Assembly (NCBI RefSeq): GCF_033597815.2
Contig: NZ_CP166245.1
Span: 930,001 to 994,000 of the forward strand
Direction: 5' to 3'
Origin: Staphylococcus sp. KG4-3
GTDB lineage: Bacteria > Bacillota > Bacilli > Staphylococcales > Staphylococcaceae
DNA length: 64,000 bases
Position numbers and translations under genes: made by a program. A model generated the notes under the pieces. The model saw only the letters and a program-made list of their open reading frames with translations, did not search any database and was not told where the DNA came from. Positions within the stretch are counted from its first letter, which is position 1, and every line of letters begins with the position of its first letter. Positions 20,259 through 28,035 of the stretch are shown here, piece by piece.

Positions 20259-21617
20259 TTGTCCATTTTCAATCAATTATTTAAAAAATCAAGCCCTCAA
20301 CAAGGTATTGTGATGTATTATATTATAGCAATTATTGTAGCGTTTTTATTGCTGAATCTGCCTTTTGTTCATAAACCAGGTATAAAGGTAGATCCAATAG
20401 ATTCACTATTTGTTGCTGTTTCTGGCGTAAGTGTTACAGGTCTTTCTCCAGTTAATATAGTTGAAACTTATACAACATTTGGTCAAATCATTATTATGAT
20501 TATACTTAATATTGGTGGCATTGGCGTAATGGCAATAGGAACCATGTTATGGGTAGTATTAGGGAAACATATAGGTATGCGCGAACGCCAATTAATTATG
20601 TTAGATAATAACAAAGACACTATGAGTGGTACAGTTAAACTTATTTTAGATATTGTACGTACAATTTTAATTATAGAAGTAGTTGGTGCAGCACTTTTGG
20701 CTTTTTATTTCTATAGAGATACACCAGATTTACAATATGCCATTATGCAAGGATTCTTCGTTGCGGTATCTGCTACGACAAATGGTGGTTTAGACATAAC
20801 TGGTCAATCATTAATACCATATGCAAATGATTATTTTGTACAAACGATTGTAATGTTTTTGATTATTTTAGGTTCAATTGGTTTTCCAGTTCTGATTGAA
20901 GTGAAGGCTTATATTAAAAATAGGATTCCTAATTTTAGATTTTCATTATTTGCTAAAATTACAACCGTTACATATTTAGTTTTATTTGTGTTCGGTGTGA
21001 TTATGATTTTATTATTGGAATATAATCATGCATTTCAAAATATGAGTTGGCATAAGTCATTGTTTTATGCTTTATTCCAATCTGCAACTACTAGAAGTGC
21101 TGGATTGCAGACCATTGATGTAAGCAATTTTGGTGAAGGTACAAATGTTATTATGAGTATTTTAATGTTTATTGGTTCATCTCCAAGTTCGGTAGGTGGA
21201 GGAATCAGAACAACAACATTTGCTATTTTAATACTATTCCTATTTAACTTTAGTAATAATACAGAAAAATTATCAATTAAAGCATTTAATCGTGAAATTC
21301 ATACTACAGATGTTCAACGTTCATTTGCAGTATTTACGATGGCAGGAATATTAACCTTTGCAAGTATGATTTTTATACTTGTTGTGGAGAATGGAAAAAT
21401 AACATTTTTACAAGCATTTTTTGAAGTAATGTCAGCATTCGGTACGTGTGGTTTATCTTTAGGTGTAACAGGCGATGTTAATGATATGTCGAAAACAGCA
21501 CTTATGGTATTGATGTTTATTGGTCGTGTTGGATTAATCAGTTTCATTATTATGATTGGTGGGCGTCGTGAACCAGATAAATACCATTATCCAAAAGAGC
21601 GTGTACAGATAGGTTAA
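20259..21617 (+). CDS. ktrB: KtrB, membrane subunit of Ktr potassium uptake
   Basis: A 452-residue Trk/Ktr/HKT-superfamily channel subunit that takes up K+ with Na+, working with the cytosolic RCK subunit KtrC/KtrA (encoded elsewhere). Four M1-P-M2 repeats with filter-type segments are visible: VSGVSVTGLSPVN, VSATTNGGLDITG, QSATTRSAGLQT and MSAFGTCGLSLG. It starts with TTG at 20259 behind GGGGTG, 18 bases after the htrA-like gene. The link to the c-di-AMP target cpaA at the other end of the window is functional only. Confidence 0.88.
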   Translation: MSIFNQLFKKSSPQQGIVMYYIIAIIVAFLLLNLPFVHKPGIKVDPIDSLFVAVSGVSVTGLSPVNIVETYTTFGQIIIMIILNIGGIGVMAIGTMLWVVLGKHIGMRERQLIMLDNNKDTMSGTVKLILDIVRTILIIEVVGAALLAFYFYRDTPDLQYAIMQGFFVAVSATTNGGLDITGQSLIPYANDYFVQTIVMFLIILGSIGFPVLIEVKAYIKNRIPNFRFSLFAKITTVTYLVLFVFGVIMILLLEYNHAFQNMSWHKSLFYALFQSATTRSAGLQTIDVSNFGEGTNVIMSILMFIGSSPSSVGGGIRTTTFAILILFLFNFSNNTEKLSIKAFNREIHTTDVQRSFAVFTMAGILTFASMIFILVVENGKITFLQAFFEVMSAFGTCGLSLGVTGDVNDMSKTALMVLMFIGRVGLISFIIMIGGRREPDKYHYPKERVQIG

Positions 21618-21661
21618 TGATAATAATATAAGTAGTGTTACAAAGTAACCATTAGTATGAG

Positions 21662-21730
21662 AGTCCGGGGCGTAGATATATGCTTCGGGCTTTTTTAGAG
21701 TCACTCTCAATTAATTGAGATAGTGACTCT
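21662..21730 (+). terminator. ktrB terminator and adjacent perfect dyad
   Basis: A GC-rich hairpin (arms near AGTCCGGGG and CTTCGGGCT, with G-T pairs) ends in TTTTTT. Directly after it is a second dyad, AGAGTCACTCTCAATTAA with its near complement (21697-21730). Confidence 0.7.
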
Positions 21731-21845
21731 TACACATGGGCGAAAGCACAGGTGAAAATAAACAATATGAAGTTATAAAAATAGTATTTTAGTATCATGG
21801 TATTTTCAAAACATGTTAAACTGTGATTAATGAGGAGAGAGGCAT

Positions 21846-23354
21846 ATGAAAAAAAGTGAAAAGATTGCAATAGACGTTATCACAACTTCAGATATGCATA
21901 GTTATTTTCTTAACGGGGATTACGGCTCAAATATTTATAGAGCTGGTACTTATGTTAAAGCAGTAAGAGAAGAAAGCGACCATGTCATTCTATTAGATAG
22001 TGGTGGTAGTTTAGCAGGCTCTTTAGCAGCATTCTATTATGCTATAGTTGCACCATATAAACGTCATCCAATGATAAAATTGATGAATGCAATGCAATAT
22101 GATGCAAGTGGTATTAGTCCCAATGAGTTTAAATTTGGTTTGTCATTCTTTTCAAGAGCAGTGTCACTATCTAGATTTCCATGGTTATCAGCCAATATTG
22201 AATATAAGCGAACACGTGAGCCTTATTTTTCTACACCATATACCATTAAAGAAATTGAAGGTGTCAAGATTGCAATAGTAGGTTTAACTTCCGATGGATT
22301 AATGGAAAGAGAACATTTTGAGATGGAAAAAGATGTTCAAATTGAAAAAACTTTATTATCCTCTAAACGTTGGATTCGATTTATTCATGAAACAGAGAAA
22401 CCAGAATTTCTTATAGTGATTTATCACGGTGGTCTAAATCAATTAAATAAGTCAGCTAATGAGCATGAACAAAATGTAAATGAAGCGGAAAAATTAATGC
22501 AGACATTAGGGGTTATAGATTTATTGATTACCGGGCATCAACATCAAACGTTTATAGGCCAAAATGATAAAACAGTTTATGTTCAAGCTGGACAAAATGC
22601 TGAACAATTAATTCATGTTAAAATTGATTTTAAAAAACGTACTACATCATATGAGTTAGAAGATATTCAATCTCAGATTATTGATTTGAATGAATATCAT
22701 GAAGATAAGGATTTATTAGATTTGACTTTTTATGACAGGAAAACGGTTGAACATTGGAGCAAGGAAGTCTTAACTACCAAAGATATTGATGCTAAAGTTG
22801 AGGGGTTGGCGGATGTTATCACTAAACCTCATAAATTTACACAGCTCTTACATGATAGTATACGATTAGCATTTGATTACGATATTTCATGTATACATTT
22901 ACCTATAAGTGGCGAAGAGGGCTTGTCAGGGACAATAACGAATGAGGAACTATATAATGCACATCCTCATCCTGATATACCAATTGATTTAACGATAAAA
23001 GGTCAACAAATTAAAGATATTTTAGAATATTGTTATGGTCATATTGAGTTTAGCAAAGGTGAGCTTAGTTTAACTATTGTAGATGAAACACTTTGTACGT
23101 TTTGGCAAGGCGTAGACTATATTATAGATATGAAAGCGGAGCCGTTTAACCGCGTTACACTTCAAAATATTAGACTAGATCATATGTATCGTGTAAGTAT
23201 GACGGATTACTGTTATAGAAATTATAGACAGTATTTAGAAGATGCTGTGATTCATGAAACTGGTGAAATCACAATGGTAGAATTAATTTCGCGTAATTTA
23301 AAAACCCAAGACTATCAAATTCAGCAAAAACAAACATTTGAGGTCATAATATAA
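21846..23354 (+). CDS. 5'-nucleotidase-family metallophosphatase-like protein (YunD-type)
   Basis: 502 residues with an N-terminal calcineurin-like phosphoesterase fold (1-270) and a C-terminal 5'-nucleotidase domain (about 330-495), as in cytosolic YunD of Bacillus. No signal peptide is seen, so cytoplasmic. The metal-site blocks are unusual: SDMHSYF replaces NDxHG, LLDSGGSLAGS replaces the GD motif, and SPNEFKFG replaces GNHEF, whereas IYHGG and GHQHQTF are kept. So two or three of the expected dimetal ligands are missing. It may be a catalytically altered enzyme or a regulatory relative. Confidence 0.8.
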   Translation: MKKSEKIAIDVITTSDMHSYFLNGDYGSNIYRAGTYVKAVREESDHVILLDSGGSLAGSLAAFYYAIVAPYKRHPMIKLMNAMQYDASGISPNEFKFGLSFFSRAVSLSRFPWLSANIEYKRTREPYFSTPYTIKEIEGVKIAIVGLTSDGLMEREHFEMEKDVQIEKTLLSSKRWIRFIHETEKPEFLIVIYHGGLNQLNKSANEHEQNVNEAEKLMQTLGVIDLLITGHQHQTFIGQNDKTVYVQAGQNAEQLIHVKIDFKKRTTSYELEDIQSQIIDLNEYHEDKDLLDLTFYDRKTVEHWSKEVLTTKDIDAKVEGLADVITKPHKFTQLLHDSIRLAFDYDISCIHLPISGEEGLSGTITNEELYNAHPHPDIPIDLTIKGQQIKDILEYCYGHIEFSKGELSLTIVDETLCTFWQGVDYIIDMKAEPFNRVTLQNIRLDHMYRVSMTDYCYRNYRQYLEDAVIHETGEITMVELISRNLKTQDYQIQQKQTFEVII

Positions 23355-23398
23355 AAAAGCTGAGAGATTCATTTTATAATGAGTCTCCCAGCTTTTTT
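23353..23398 (+). terminator. Bidirectional terminator between converging genes
   Basis: AAAAAAGCTGAGAGA/TCTCCCAGCTTTTTT arms; serves the nucleotidase-like gene and the converging membrane gene that ends at 23424. Confidence 0.85.
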
Positions 23399-23423
23399 AA
23401 AACAAATAATGCTTTTTTAAGGT

Positions 23424-24026
23424 TTATGCGTTAAATATTAATAAGATTACAACAGCAACAATTTGTGCAATAACCGTTGTGGCAATTCGACGTGTATAAA
23501 AATAACTTACTGAAAGTACGATTTGTACAACAAATACAAAGAACACAATCCATAAATTATCTAGATAGTAAAATAAAGAAGCCGAACAAAATGCTGTAAT
23601 TATAATACCTAACCAACTAGGTAAATTTAATTTAAGTAATTCTTTTTGTAATACAGTACGCATATATAATTCGTGACAAGGTATTACAAAAACTAATGTA
23701 ACTAACATTTGCCATTTATAATACACGCCAGTACGTGTTAGCTCTTTGATTAATTCAGCATATTTAATATCGGTAGCTATAGCTGCGATAATAAGCTGAA
23801 TAACGATTAACACGATACCTGTAATGATACCTATACCTAAAGACGTCAGTAGTCGTTTAGACTCTATATCTCTCTGGTAAAAAACATAACTAACACCTGC
23901 GATTAGCATGATACCGGTATATAGATACCAATATTCTTGTTTTTCACCCCACATAACATATAAGATAATGTGAAATACAAGAAAACTGACGATAAACCAT
24001 ATTAATGCCTTAGAAAGTCTATTCAT
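23424..24026 (-). CDS. CPBP-like (Abi/CAAX protease-fold) membrane protein, degenerate motif
   Basis: A 200-residue protein with about six membrane segments. The CPBP intramembrane protease family is suggested by PCHELYMRTVLQKEL at about residues 116-130, the place of the EExxxR motif. Here the first Glu is His, leaving HExxxR, and the second and third metal-binding motifs are not obvious, so activity is doubtful. It lies 5 bases downstream of the DUF2187 gene on the minus strand, forming a two-gene unit. Family call moderate. Confidence 0.6.
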   Translation of the reverse strand: MNRLSKALIWFIVSFLVFHIILYVMWGEKQEYWYLYTGIMLIAGVSYVFYQRDIESKRLLTSLGIGIITGIVLIVIQLIIAAIATDIKYAELIKELTRTGVYYKWQMLVTLVFVIPCHELYMRTVLQKELLKLNLPSWLGIIITAFCSASLFYYLDNLWIVFFVFVVQIVLSVSYFYTRRIATTVIAQIVAVVILLIFNA

Positions 24027-24031
24027 TTTAA

Positions 24032-24217
24032 CTATCCTTCTTGTTCAACGATTGTATACCGTTTATGATTAATGACAGTCTTTTCAGGCAAGTCTAGTTC
24101 TTCGAAGTTCTCCATAATTGTTAAATCAACAATTACTGAGTTGTCATTAATTTTTTCTACTCGACCTTTTAAGCCGTCATAAAATTCTACGATATTTCCA
24201 ACTTCTGCAACAGTCAT
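24032..24217 (-). CDS. YkvS/DUF2187 family small protein
   Basis: A 61-residue acidic protein, MTVAEVGNIVEFYDGLKGRV, with a KOW-like beta-barrel pattern (GNIVEFYDGLKGRVEKI, then NHKRYTIVE) typical of DUF2187 in Firmicutes. Function unknown. Good ribosome-binding site (AGGGAGG). Cotranscribed with the CPBP-like gene 5 bases downstream. Confidence 0.8.
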   Translation of the reverse strand: MTVAEVGNIVEFYDGLKGRVEKINDNSVIVDLTIMENFEELDLPEKTVINHKRYTIVEQEG

Positions 24218-24416
24218 TTTTAGTCCTCCCTAGAAATGCTAACTAGATAGTATTATACAAAAAATCCTCGTACAAATAAACAAATAACCATTAAATTGCT
24301 TGATATAAGACAATTTATAAATTTTACTTTATTCTCAAAGTGAATGATTGGCAATTTTTGTGAAAATATAGCATAAATAAGGTAAGGGTATATAATATGG
24401 AAAAGGAGTGTAGTAA

Positions 24417-25403
24417 ATGAAGTTTATTAGTAACAATAATATTACAGATCCAACGCTTAATCTAGCAATGGAGGAATATGTATTAAAAAACATGTCAAAA
24501 GATGATAGTTATTTTTTATTTTATATAAATAGACCATCCATCATTATTGGGAAAAATCAAAATACTATTGAAGAAGTGAACCAATCATATATTGATGAAC
24601 AAGGTATCGATGTTGTAAGACGTATATCTGGAGGGGGCGCAGTTTACCATGATCAAGGGAATTTAAACTTTAGTTTTGTTACGGATGATGATGGTAATAG
24701 TTTCCATAATTTCCAAAAATTTACTGAACCAATTGTTGAAGCATTGAAATCGCTTGGGGTTGATGCAAACTTAAGCGGAAGAAATGATATTCAAGTTGGT
24801 GAAGCTAAAATATCAGGAAATGCTATGGTAAAAGTAAAAGATCGCATGTTTAGTCATGGTACTTTAATGTTGAATAGTGAACTTGATGAAGTTCAGAATG
24901 CTTTAAGAGTGAACCCAGCAAAAATTAAATCTAAAGGTATTAAATCTGTAAGAAGTAGAGTTGCGAATATTTCTGAATTCTTAGATGAGCCGATAGATAT
25001 AGATAAATTTAAAGAAATAATTTTAAGAAGCATTTTTGGAGAAACTCAAGTAGAAGAATATAAACTTACTGATGAAGATTGGGAAAAAATAGAAAAATTA
25101 AGCAATGAAAAATACCGTACTTGGGAATGGAATTATGGTAGAAATCCTAAATATAATTTTGAAAGAGAAGAAAAATTTGAAAAAGGTTTTGTACAGATTA
25201 AATTAGACGTAAAGAAAGGTCGTATAGAACACGCGAAAATTTTCGGTGATTTCTTTGGTGAAGGTGATATTACAGAATTAGAAAATGCATTAGAAGGTAC
25301 AATGCATGAGTTTGATAGCATTGAAGAGGCACTTTCAAATTATGATATTTATCATTATTTTGGAGATATCGATAGGCATGAATTAATTAGACTCATGTCA
25401 TAA
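24417..25403 (+). CDS. lplA1: Lipoate--protein ligase LplA1
   Basis: Activates free lipoate with ATP and attaches it to the lipoyl domains of GcvH and the 2-oxoacid dehydrogenases. 328 residues: an N-terminal catalytic domain with RRISGGGAVYHDQGNLNFSF (about 72-91) and the substrate-loop GRNDIQVGEAKISGNA, then the C-terminal accessory domain. Very close in sequence to S. aureus LplA1 as I remember it. The ATG follows AAAGGAG. Monocistronic with a hairpin terminator at 25436-25479. Confidence 0.95.
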   Translation: MKFISNNNITDPTLNLAMEEYVLKNMSKDDSYFLFYINRPSIIIGKNQNTIEEVNQSYIDEQGIDVVRRISGGGAVYHDQGNLNFSFVTDDDGNSFHNFQKFTEPIVEALKSLGVDANLSGRNDIQVGEAKISGNAMVKVKDRMFSHGTLMLNSELDEVQNALRVNPAKIKSKGIKSVRSRVANISEFLDEPIDIDKFKEIILRSIFGETQVEEYKLTDEDWEKIEKLSNEKYRTWEWNYGRNPKYNFEREEKFEKGFVQIKLDVKKGRIEHAKIFGDFFGEGDITELENALEGTMHEFDSIEEALSNYDIYHYFGDIDRHELIRLMS

Positions 25404-25435
25404 AATTTTAAATAAAGGTTATTTTTAAAATGTAA

Positions 25436-25479
25436 AAGGTCTATTCACTAACTTAATTGATAAGTAGGGAATAGACCTT
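25436..25479 (+). terminator. lplA1 terminator
   Basis: AAGGTCTATTC and GAATAGACCTT arms, 33 bases after the stop; could also serve the converging IDEAL gene. Confidence 0.8.
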
Positions 25480-25502
25480 AATTTAAATAACAAGCTTTTA
25501 AA

Positions 25503-25721
25503 TTAACCAACGAGGAATTCCTCCAAGTTTCTATATTCTTCCGTATAACGTTTGAAATCATTCTCGTTTTTATTTTTAAGCGCATTATCGATAAGCTGTT
25601 CTAACTGTTGCTTGCGTACATTACGTAAAGATTCATCGATGATTAATTCAATACCTAAGTCGTTAATTGTTGATACAAACGATTCTAATGTATTGTATTT
25701 TACATGTGTATTGTGTTTCAT
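25503..25721 (-). CDS. IDEAL-domain protein
   Basis: 72 residues. The C-terminal half, LIDNALKNKNENDFKRYTEE, matches the IDEAL domain (PF08858), a short helical module in Firmicutes. In Bacillus an IDEAL protein (YpiB) is associated with respiratory and lipid-related genes, and ComK2-type neighbourhoods often carry one; no biochemical role is known. I prefer the ATG at 25721, eleven bases from AGAGG, over the GTG at 25730, which is too close. It lies next to comK, transcribed away from it. Confidence 0.72.
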   Translation of the reverse strand: MKHNTHVKYNTLESFVSTINDLGIELIIDESLRNVRKQQLEQLIDNALKNKNENDFKRYTEEYRNLEEFLVG

Positions 25722-25973
25722 AAACGTCACAACCTCTCTATCTTTATTTACATATAGTATACAAGGTTTTAAATTTTAAATCAATGAATATTCTGACTTT
25801 TCCGAAAAAATAGTGCTAATTGCAAGGTTGCTGAAAATGAAAAATCGAAAAAGGCGATACACTGAAATTTAATTGTAGAAAATTTATAAAAATATTTATA
25901 TTATTTATTGATTTTAAGATGTTGATGATATATTATTTGAGTATCACCGTAAGTTATAAAGGAGGTAACAACA

Positions 25974-26537
25974 ATGATTCAACCCTATATTATTAAAAAA
26001 GGTGATATGGTTTTACAACCATGTAATTTAGCTACTGGACAATATGAAGGTAGTTACTTGTTAAGGTATAAAGCCGACAGTCAAATTATTAAAGAACGTG
26101 TGTCTAAAATTATCGACCGTTCTTGTAGATTTTATGGTAGCAGTTATGTATTTAAAAAGGAAGATACTATGCGTATTACCGGCATAAGTAGCAAACCACC
26201 CATTCTATTCACTCCATTATTTCCCACTTATTTCTTTCCCACACACTCTGATCGTAAAGCAGACAATACCTGGATTAATATCCATTACGTACATAATATT
26301 AGACCGCTAAAAGAAAAGAAATGTAAGGTTACTTTTGTAGATAATCAAAGTATTGTAGCTAATATTTCTGCTCATAGTATGCATCACCAATATTTAAATG
26401 GTATATATTATTATTACATGATGGATAGGGCGGCTAGAGTTGCTACATTTGATCCTGATTCGCCTATTGATTATACTAAACCACAATTAAATATATATGA
26501 AGCATTGGCAAAATATTCGTTATTTGAATCGAAATAG
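25974..26537 (+). CDS. comK: Competence transcription factor ComK
   Basis: A 187-residue ComK family DNA-binding protein, the master activator of competence genes in Bacillus; staphylococcal ComK1 works with SigH. Family blocks: LRYKADSQIIKERVSKIIDRSC, here read as LRYKADSQ and IIDRSC, then KPPILFTPLFPTYFFPT and WINIHYV. Excellent GGAGGTAACAAC ribosome-binding site. Monocistronic, with a terminator at 26571-26620. Confidence 0.93.
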   Translation: MIQPYIIKKGDMVLQPCNLATGQYEGSYLLRYKADSQIIKERVSKIIDRSCRFYGSSYVFKKEDTMRITGISSKPPILFTPLFPTYFFPTHSDRKADNTWINIHYVHNIRPLKEKKCKVTFVDNQSIVANISAHSMHHQYLNGIYYYYMMDRAARVATFDPDSPIDYTKPQLNIYEALAKYSLFESK

Positions 26538-26570
26538 TGAAAAGTAGTGAATAAAAAATGTAAAAAAGGC

Positions 26571-26620
26571 ATATGTGGAATATTATATTAATTTAGTGTA
26601 AATATTCCGCATATTTTTTT
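26571..26620 (+). terminator. comK terminator
   Basis: ATATGTGGAATATT (26571-26584) pairs with AATATTCCGCATAT (26601-26614), followed by seven T. Confidence 0.85.
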
Positions 26621-26630
26621 TACATACCTC

Positions 26631-26658
26631 TTGAAAAATTAAAGATAGTTGATATAAT
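26631..26658 (+). promoter_or_regulatory. Promoter of the tRNA-Asn/tRNA-Ser unit
   Basis: TTGAAA (26631-26636) and a perfect TATAAT (26653-26658), 16-base spacer, 32 bases before tRNA-Asn. Confidence 0.75.
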
Positions 26659-26690
26659 AGTATTTGTGCTTGATTAAAGGCATTAATTAT

Positions 26691-26765
26691 TCCACAGTAG
26701 CTCAGTGGTAGAGCTATCGGCTGTTAACCGATCGGTCGTAGGTTCGAGTCCTACCTGTGGAGCCA
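26691..26765 (+). tRNA. tRNA-Asn (anticodon GTT)
   Basis: Full cloverleaf: acceptor TCCACAG/CTGTGGA, D arm with AGCTCAGTGGTAGAGCT, anticodon loop CTGTTAA with GTT at 26723-26725, T arm GTTCGAGTC, and an encoded CCA at 26763-26765. Confidence 0.97.
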
Positions 26766-26767
26766 TT

Positions 26768-26856
26768 GGAAACGTACTCAAGTTGGCTGAAGAGGCGCCC
26801 CTGCTAAGGGTGTAGGTCGTGAAAGCGGCGCGAGGGTTCGAATCCCTCCGTTTCCG
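26768..26856 (+). tRNA. tRNA-Ser (anticodon GCT)
   Basis: Class II tRNA with acceptor GGAAACG/CGTTTCC, anticodon GCT at 26803-26805, a long variable arm, T loop GTTCGAATC and discriminator G. No CCA is encoded (TAA follows). Only 2 bases behind tRNA-Asn, so one transcript. The next genes downstream include an integrase remnant, which fits use of this tRNA as an insertion site. Confidence 0.96.
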
Positions 26857-26899
26857 TAAAAACAGAAAAACCAATCCAATTTAATACATTGGATAAACG

Positions 26900-26938
26900 A
26901 AGAGCCTGAGACATAAATAGATGTCTCAGGCTCTTTTT
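26900..26938 (+). terminator. Terminator after the tRNA pair
   Basis: AGAGCCTGAGACA/TGTCTCAGGCTCT perfect 13-base stem and a T run. Confidence 0.9.
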
Positions 26939-27010
26939 CAATTTGGCAGTAAGTGACTGAATTGAAAATACGCTTATATCAATCTTTTTTCAATGCTAGT
27001 CACTATTGCC

Positions 27011-27062
27011 GGGGTGGGACTACGAAATCTATGTTAGAAAATTTGATTTCTGTCCCACTCCC
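27011..27062 (+). repeat. Staphylococcal intergenic inverted-repeat unit (GGGGTGGGAC type)
   Basis: GGGGTGGGAC at 27011 and GTCCCACTCCC at the other end form a 10-base stem around a 30-base AT-rich loop with GAAATC/GATTTC inside. Units of this kind are scattered between genes in S. aureus genomes. The stretch 26857-27165 holds only this and the tRNA terminator. Confidence 0.65.
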
Positions 27063-27165
27063 TTTTCATTTTGTCAAAAATCTATAAAAGTTAACCCTAT
27101 ATTTTTGGTCAACAAGTGGACAAATTGGCCACTTTTAAATTTATTTTGTCTGTTTGGTTGTCCAA

Positions 27166-27318
27166 CTAGAAATTAATAACCTCATCTAGCTTTTTATCAT
27201 CTTCAGATTTTAATTCTTCAAGCAAATGTCTATATACTTGCCGAATAATTTCAATATTTGCATGACCTAATCTTTTACTAACATATTGTATTGAAAAACT
27301 TATGTGTTTGCCCTGTTT
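27166..27318 (-). pseudogene. C-terminal remnant of a phage-type tyrosine integrase
   Basis: On the minus strand an open stretch ends ...SIQYVSKRLGHANIEIIRQ-VYRHLLEELK...VINF and a stop. YVSKRLGHANI is the conserved block before the active-site Tyr of phage and SaPI integrases (normally ...TYSHLLEE), and the Tyr is kept. The catalytic Arg-Lys-His part upstream is absent and the frame closes at about 27318. It lies 310 bases from tRNA-Ser and points towards it, as integrases of tRNA-inserted islands often do. Confidence 0.75.
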
Positions 27319-27319
27319 T

Positions 27320-27491
27320 TAGTTTAATATGGCTATAGAACGGATGAATTACAACTAAAAAAAAGTATTAGAGATTACGTTGACTACTGGAGCTTCAAAA
27401 TGTTTTTGGGTGATATATCTTCCTTCTCTTTAAATATACAATTATCACTTATTAGGCTATTTGATTATTACGGATTTTTATATAAAAAATA
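27320..27491 (+). other. Possible remnant of an IS3-family transposase
   Basis: A short open stretch reads TDELQLKKSIRDYVDYWS, which is faintly like the end of IS3-family OrfB (ELKKAIHDYIDYYN). It is too short and diverged to be certain. Directly adjoining the integrase remnant, it supports repeated insertion here. Confidence 0.25.
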
Positions 27492-27514
27492 GCTAGTGAA
27501 TTTTTCTCACTAGT
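27484..27514 (-). terminator. Terminator of the PSM-alpha-like peptide gene
   Basis: On the minus strand ACTAGTGAG-AAAAA-TTCACTAGC followed by TATTTTTTATA, 23 bases after the stop codon. Confidence 0.8.
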
Positions 27515-27536
27515 CATCAAAAATACATTAGATTTC

Positions 27537-27599
27537 TTATTTATTGAATACATCTTTGAAGAATTCAATACCTTTTTTTAGTAATTCGAAGATAAACAT
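27537..27599 (-). CDS. Candidate PSM-alpha-like peptide, 20 residues
   Basis: Encodes MFIFELLKKGIEFFKDVFNK. The peptide is short, starts without a signal sequence, and forms an amphipathic helix (F, I, L and V on one face; E, K and D on the other). Its FFKD-V-F block recalls S. aureus PSM-alpha3 (KFFKDLLGKF). The ATG at 27599 has a GGGGGTG ribosome-binding site six bases away; a -10/-35 pair (TATATT/TTGCAA) lies about 40 bases upstream and a terminator follows. It is divergent from a genuine PSM-beta gene. What I see supports a translated gene; membership of the PSM-alpha class is inference. Confidence 0.6.
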   Translation of the reverse strand: MFIFELLKKGIEFFKDVFNK

Positions 27600-27858
27600 A
27601 TTCTTCACCCCCGTTTACTTAGTAATATAATTTTAACAATAAAGTTTGCAACCTTAAATTTAAATTCCTAAATGATGGATAAAAGATCCTAAATGTAAAT
27701 AAAACTTTTGAAATAGTACATATTATTAAGCGTAGCAACAGTTAAGAATTCTTGAATGAAATATCAGAATTTTAAAATGATTTTTATTTTAAAAAAGAGA
27801 CTTTTCAAATTTATATTTTTTTATATAATAGAAGTATAAATACAAGGAGGTGGCAAAT
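27600..27858 (+). promoter_or_regulatory. Divergent promoter region of the two PSM-like genes
   Basis: A plus-strand TATAAT at 27824-27829 with TTTTCA (27802-27807) sits about 30 bases before the PSM-beta start, and a minus-strand promoter faces the short peptide. ACAGTTAAG at 27738-27746 matches one half of the AgrA direct-repeat consensus, but I find no second half at the right spacing and it lies about 60 bases from the -35, so Agr control is unproven. Confidence 0.5.
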
Positions 27859-27996
27859 ATGAAAGATTTATTCGACTCAATTAGAGGAATCGTATCATCG
27901 GCGATTGACCATAATTGGCAAGACATGGGCGCTGCTATCGTTGGTACAGTTGAGCATGGTGTAGGTTTGCTTACTAAAATTTTAGGAATAGGATAA
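27859..27996 (+). CDS. Phenol-soluble modulin beta-class peptide, 45 residues
   Basis: Encodes MKDLFDSIRGIVSSAIDHNW followed by QDMGAAIVGTVEHGVGLLTK and ILGIG. The C-terminal half aligns with the PSM-beta/haemolysin H1C2 family (S. aureus GTSIVSIVENGVGLLGKLFG; S. haemolyticus DWGKMGTSIVGIVENGI). These amphipathic peptides leave the cell without a signal peptide, through the Pmt ABC exporter, and act in biofilm structuring and mild cytolysis. The ATG follows AAGGAGGTGGCAAAT, a near-perfect ribosome-binding site. Only one beta gene is present here; S. aureus has two, at a different place. It is too short for usual gene calling. Confidence 0.9.
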   Translation: MKDLFDSIRGIVSSAIDHNWQDMGAAIVGTVEHGVGLLTKILGIG

Positions 27997-28007
27997 TAAG
28001 CCTAATC

Positions 28008-28035
28008 TGTGGGTAGCCCAAGAGGCTATCCTATT
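28008..28035 (+). terminator. Hairpin after the PSM-beta gene
   Basis: GGGTAGCC (28011-28018) pairs with GGCTATCC (28024-28031). The tail TATTATTA is a weak T run. Confidence 0.6.

Noticed and set aside
26683..26874. 63-residue minus-strand frame overlapping the tRNA genes
   Set aside because: It is antisense to tRNA-Ser and tRNA-Asn. The RDSNPR/GLEPTTDRLTADSSTTEL wording is a well-known false protein that arises from tRNA sequences.
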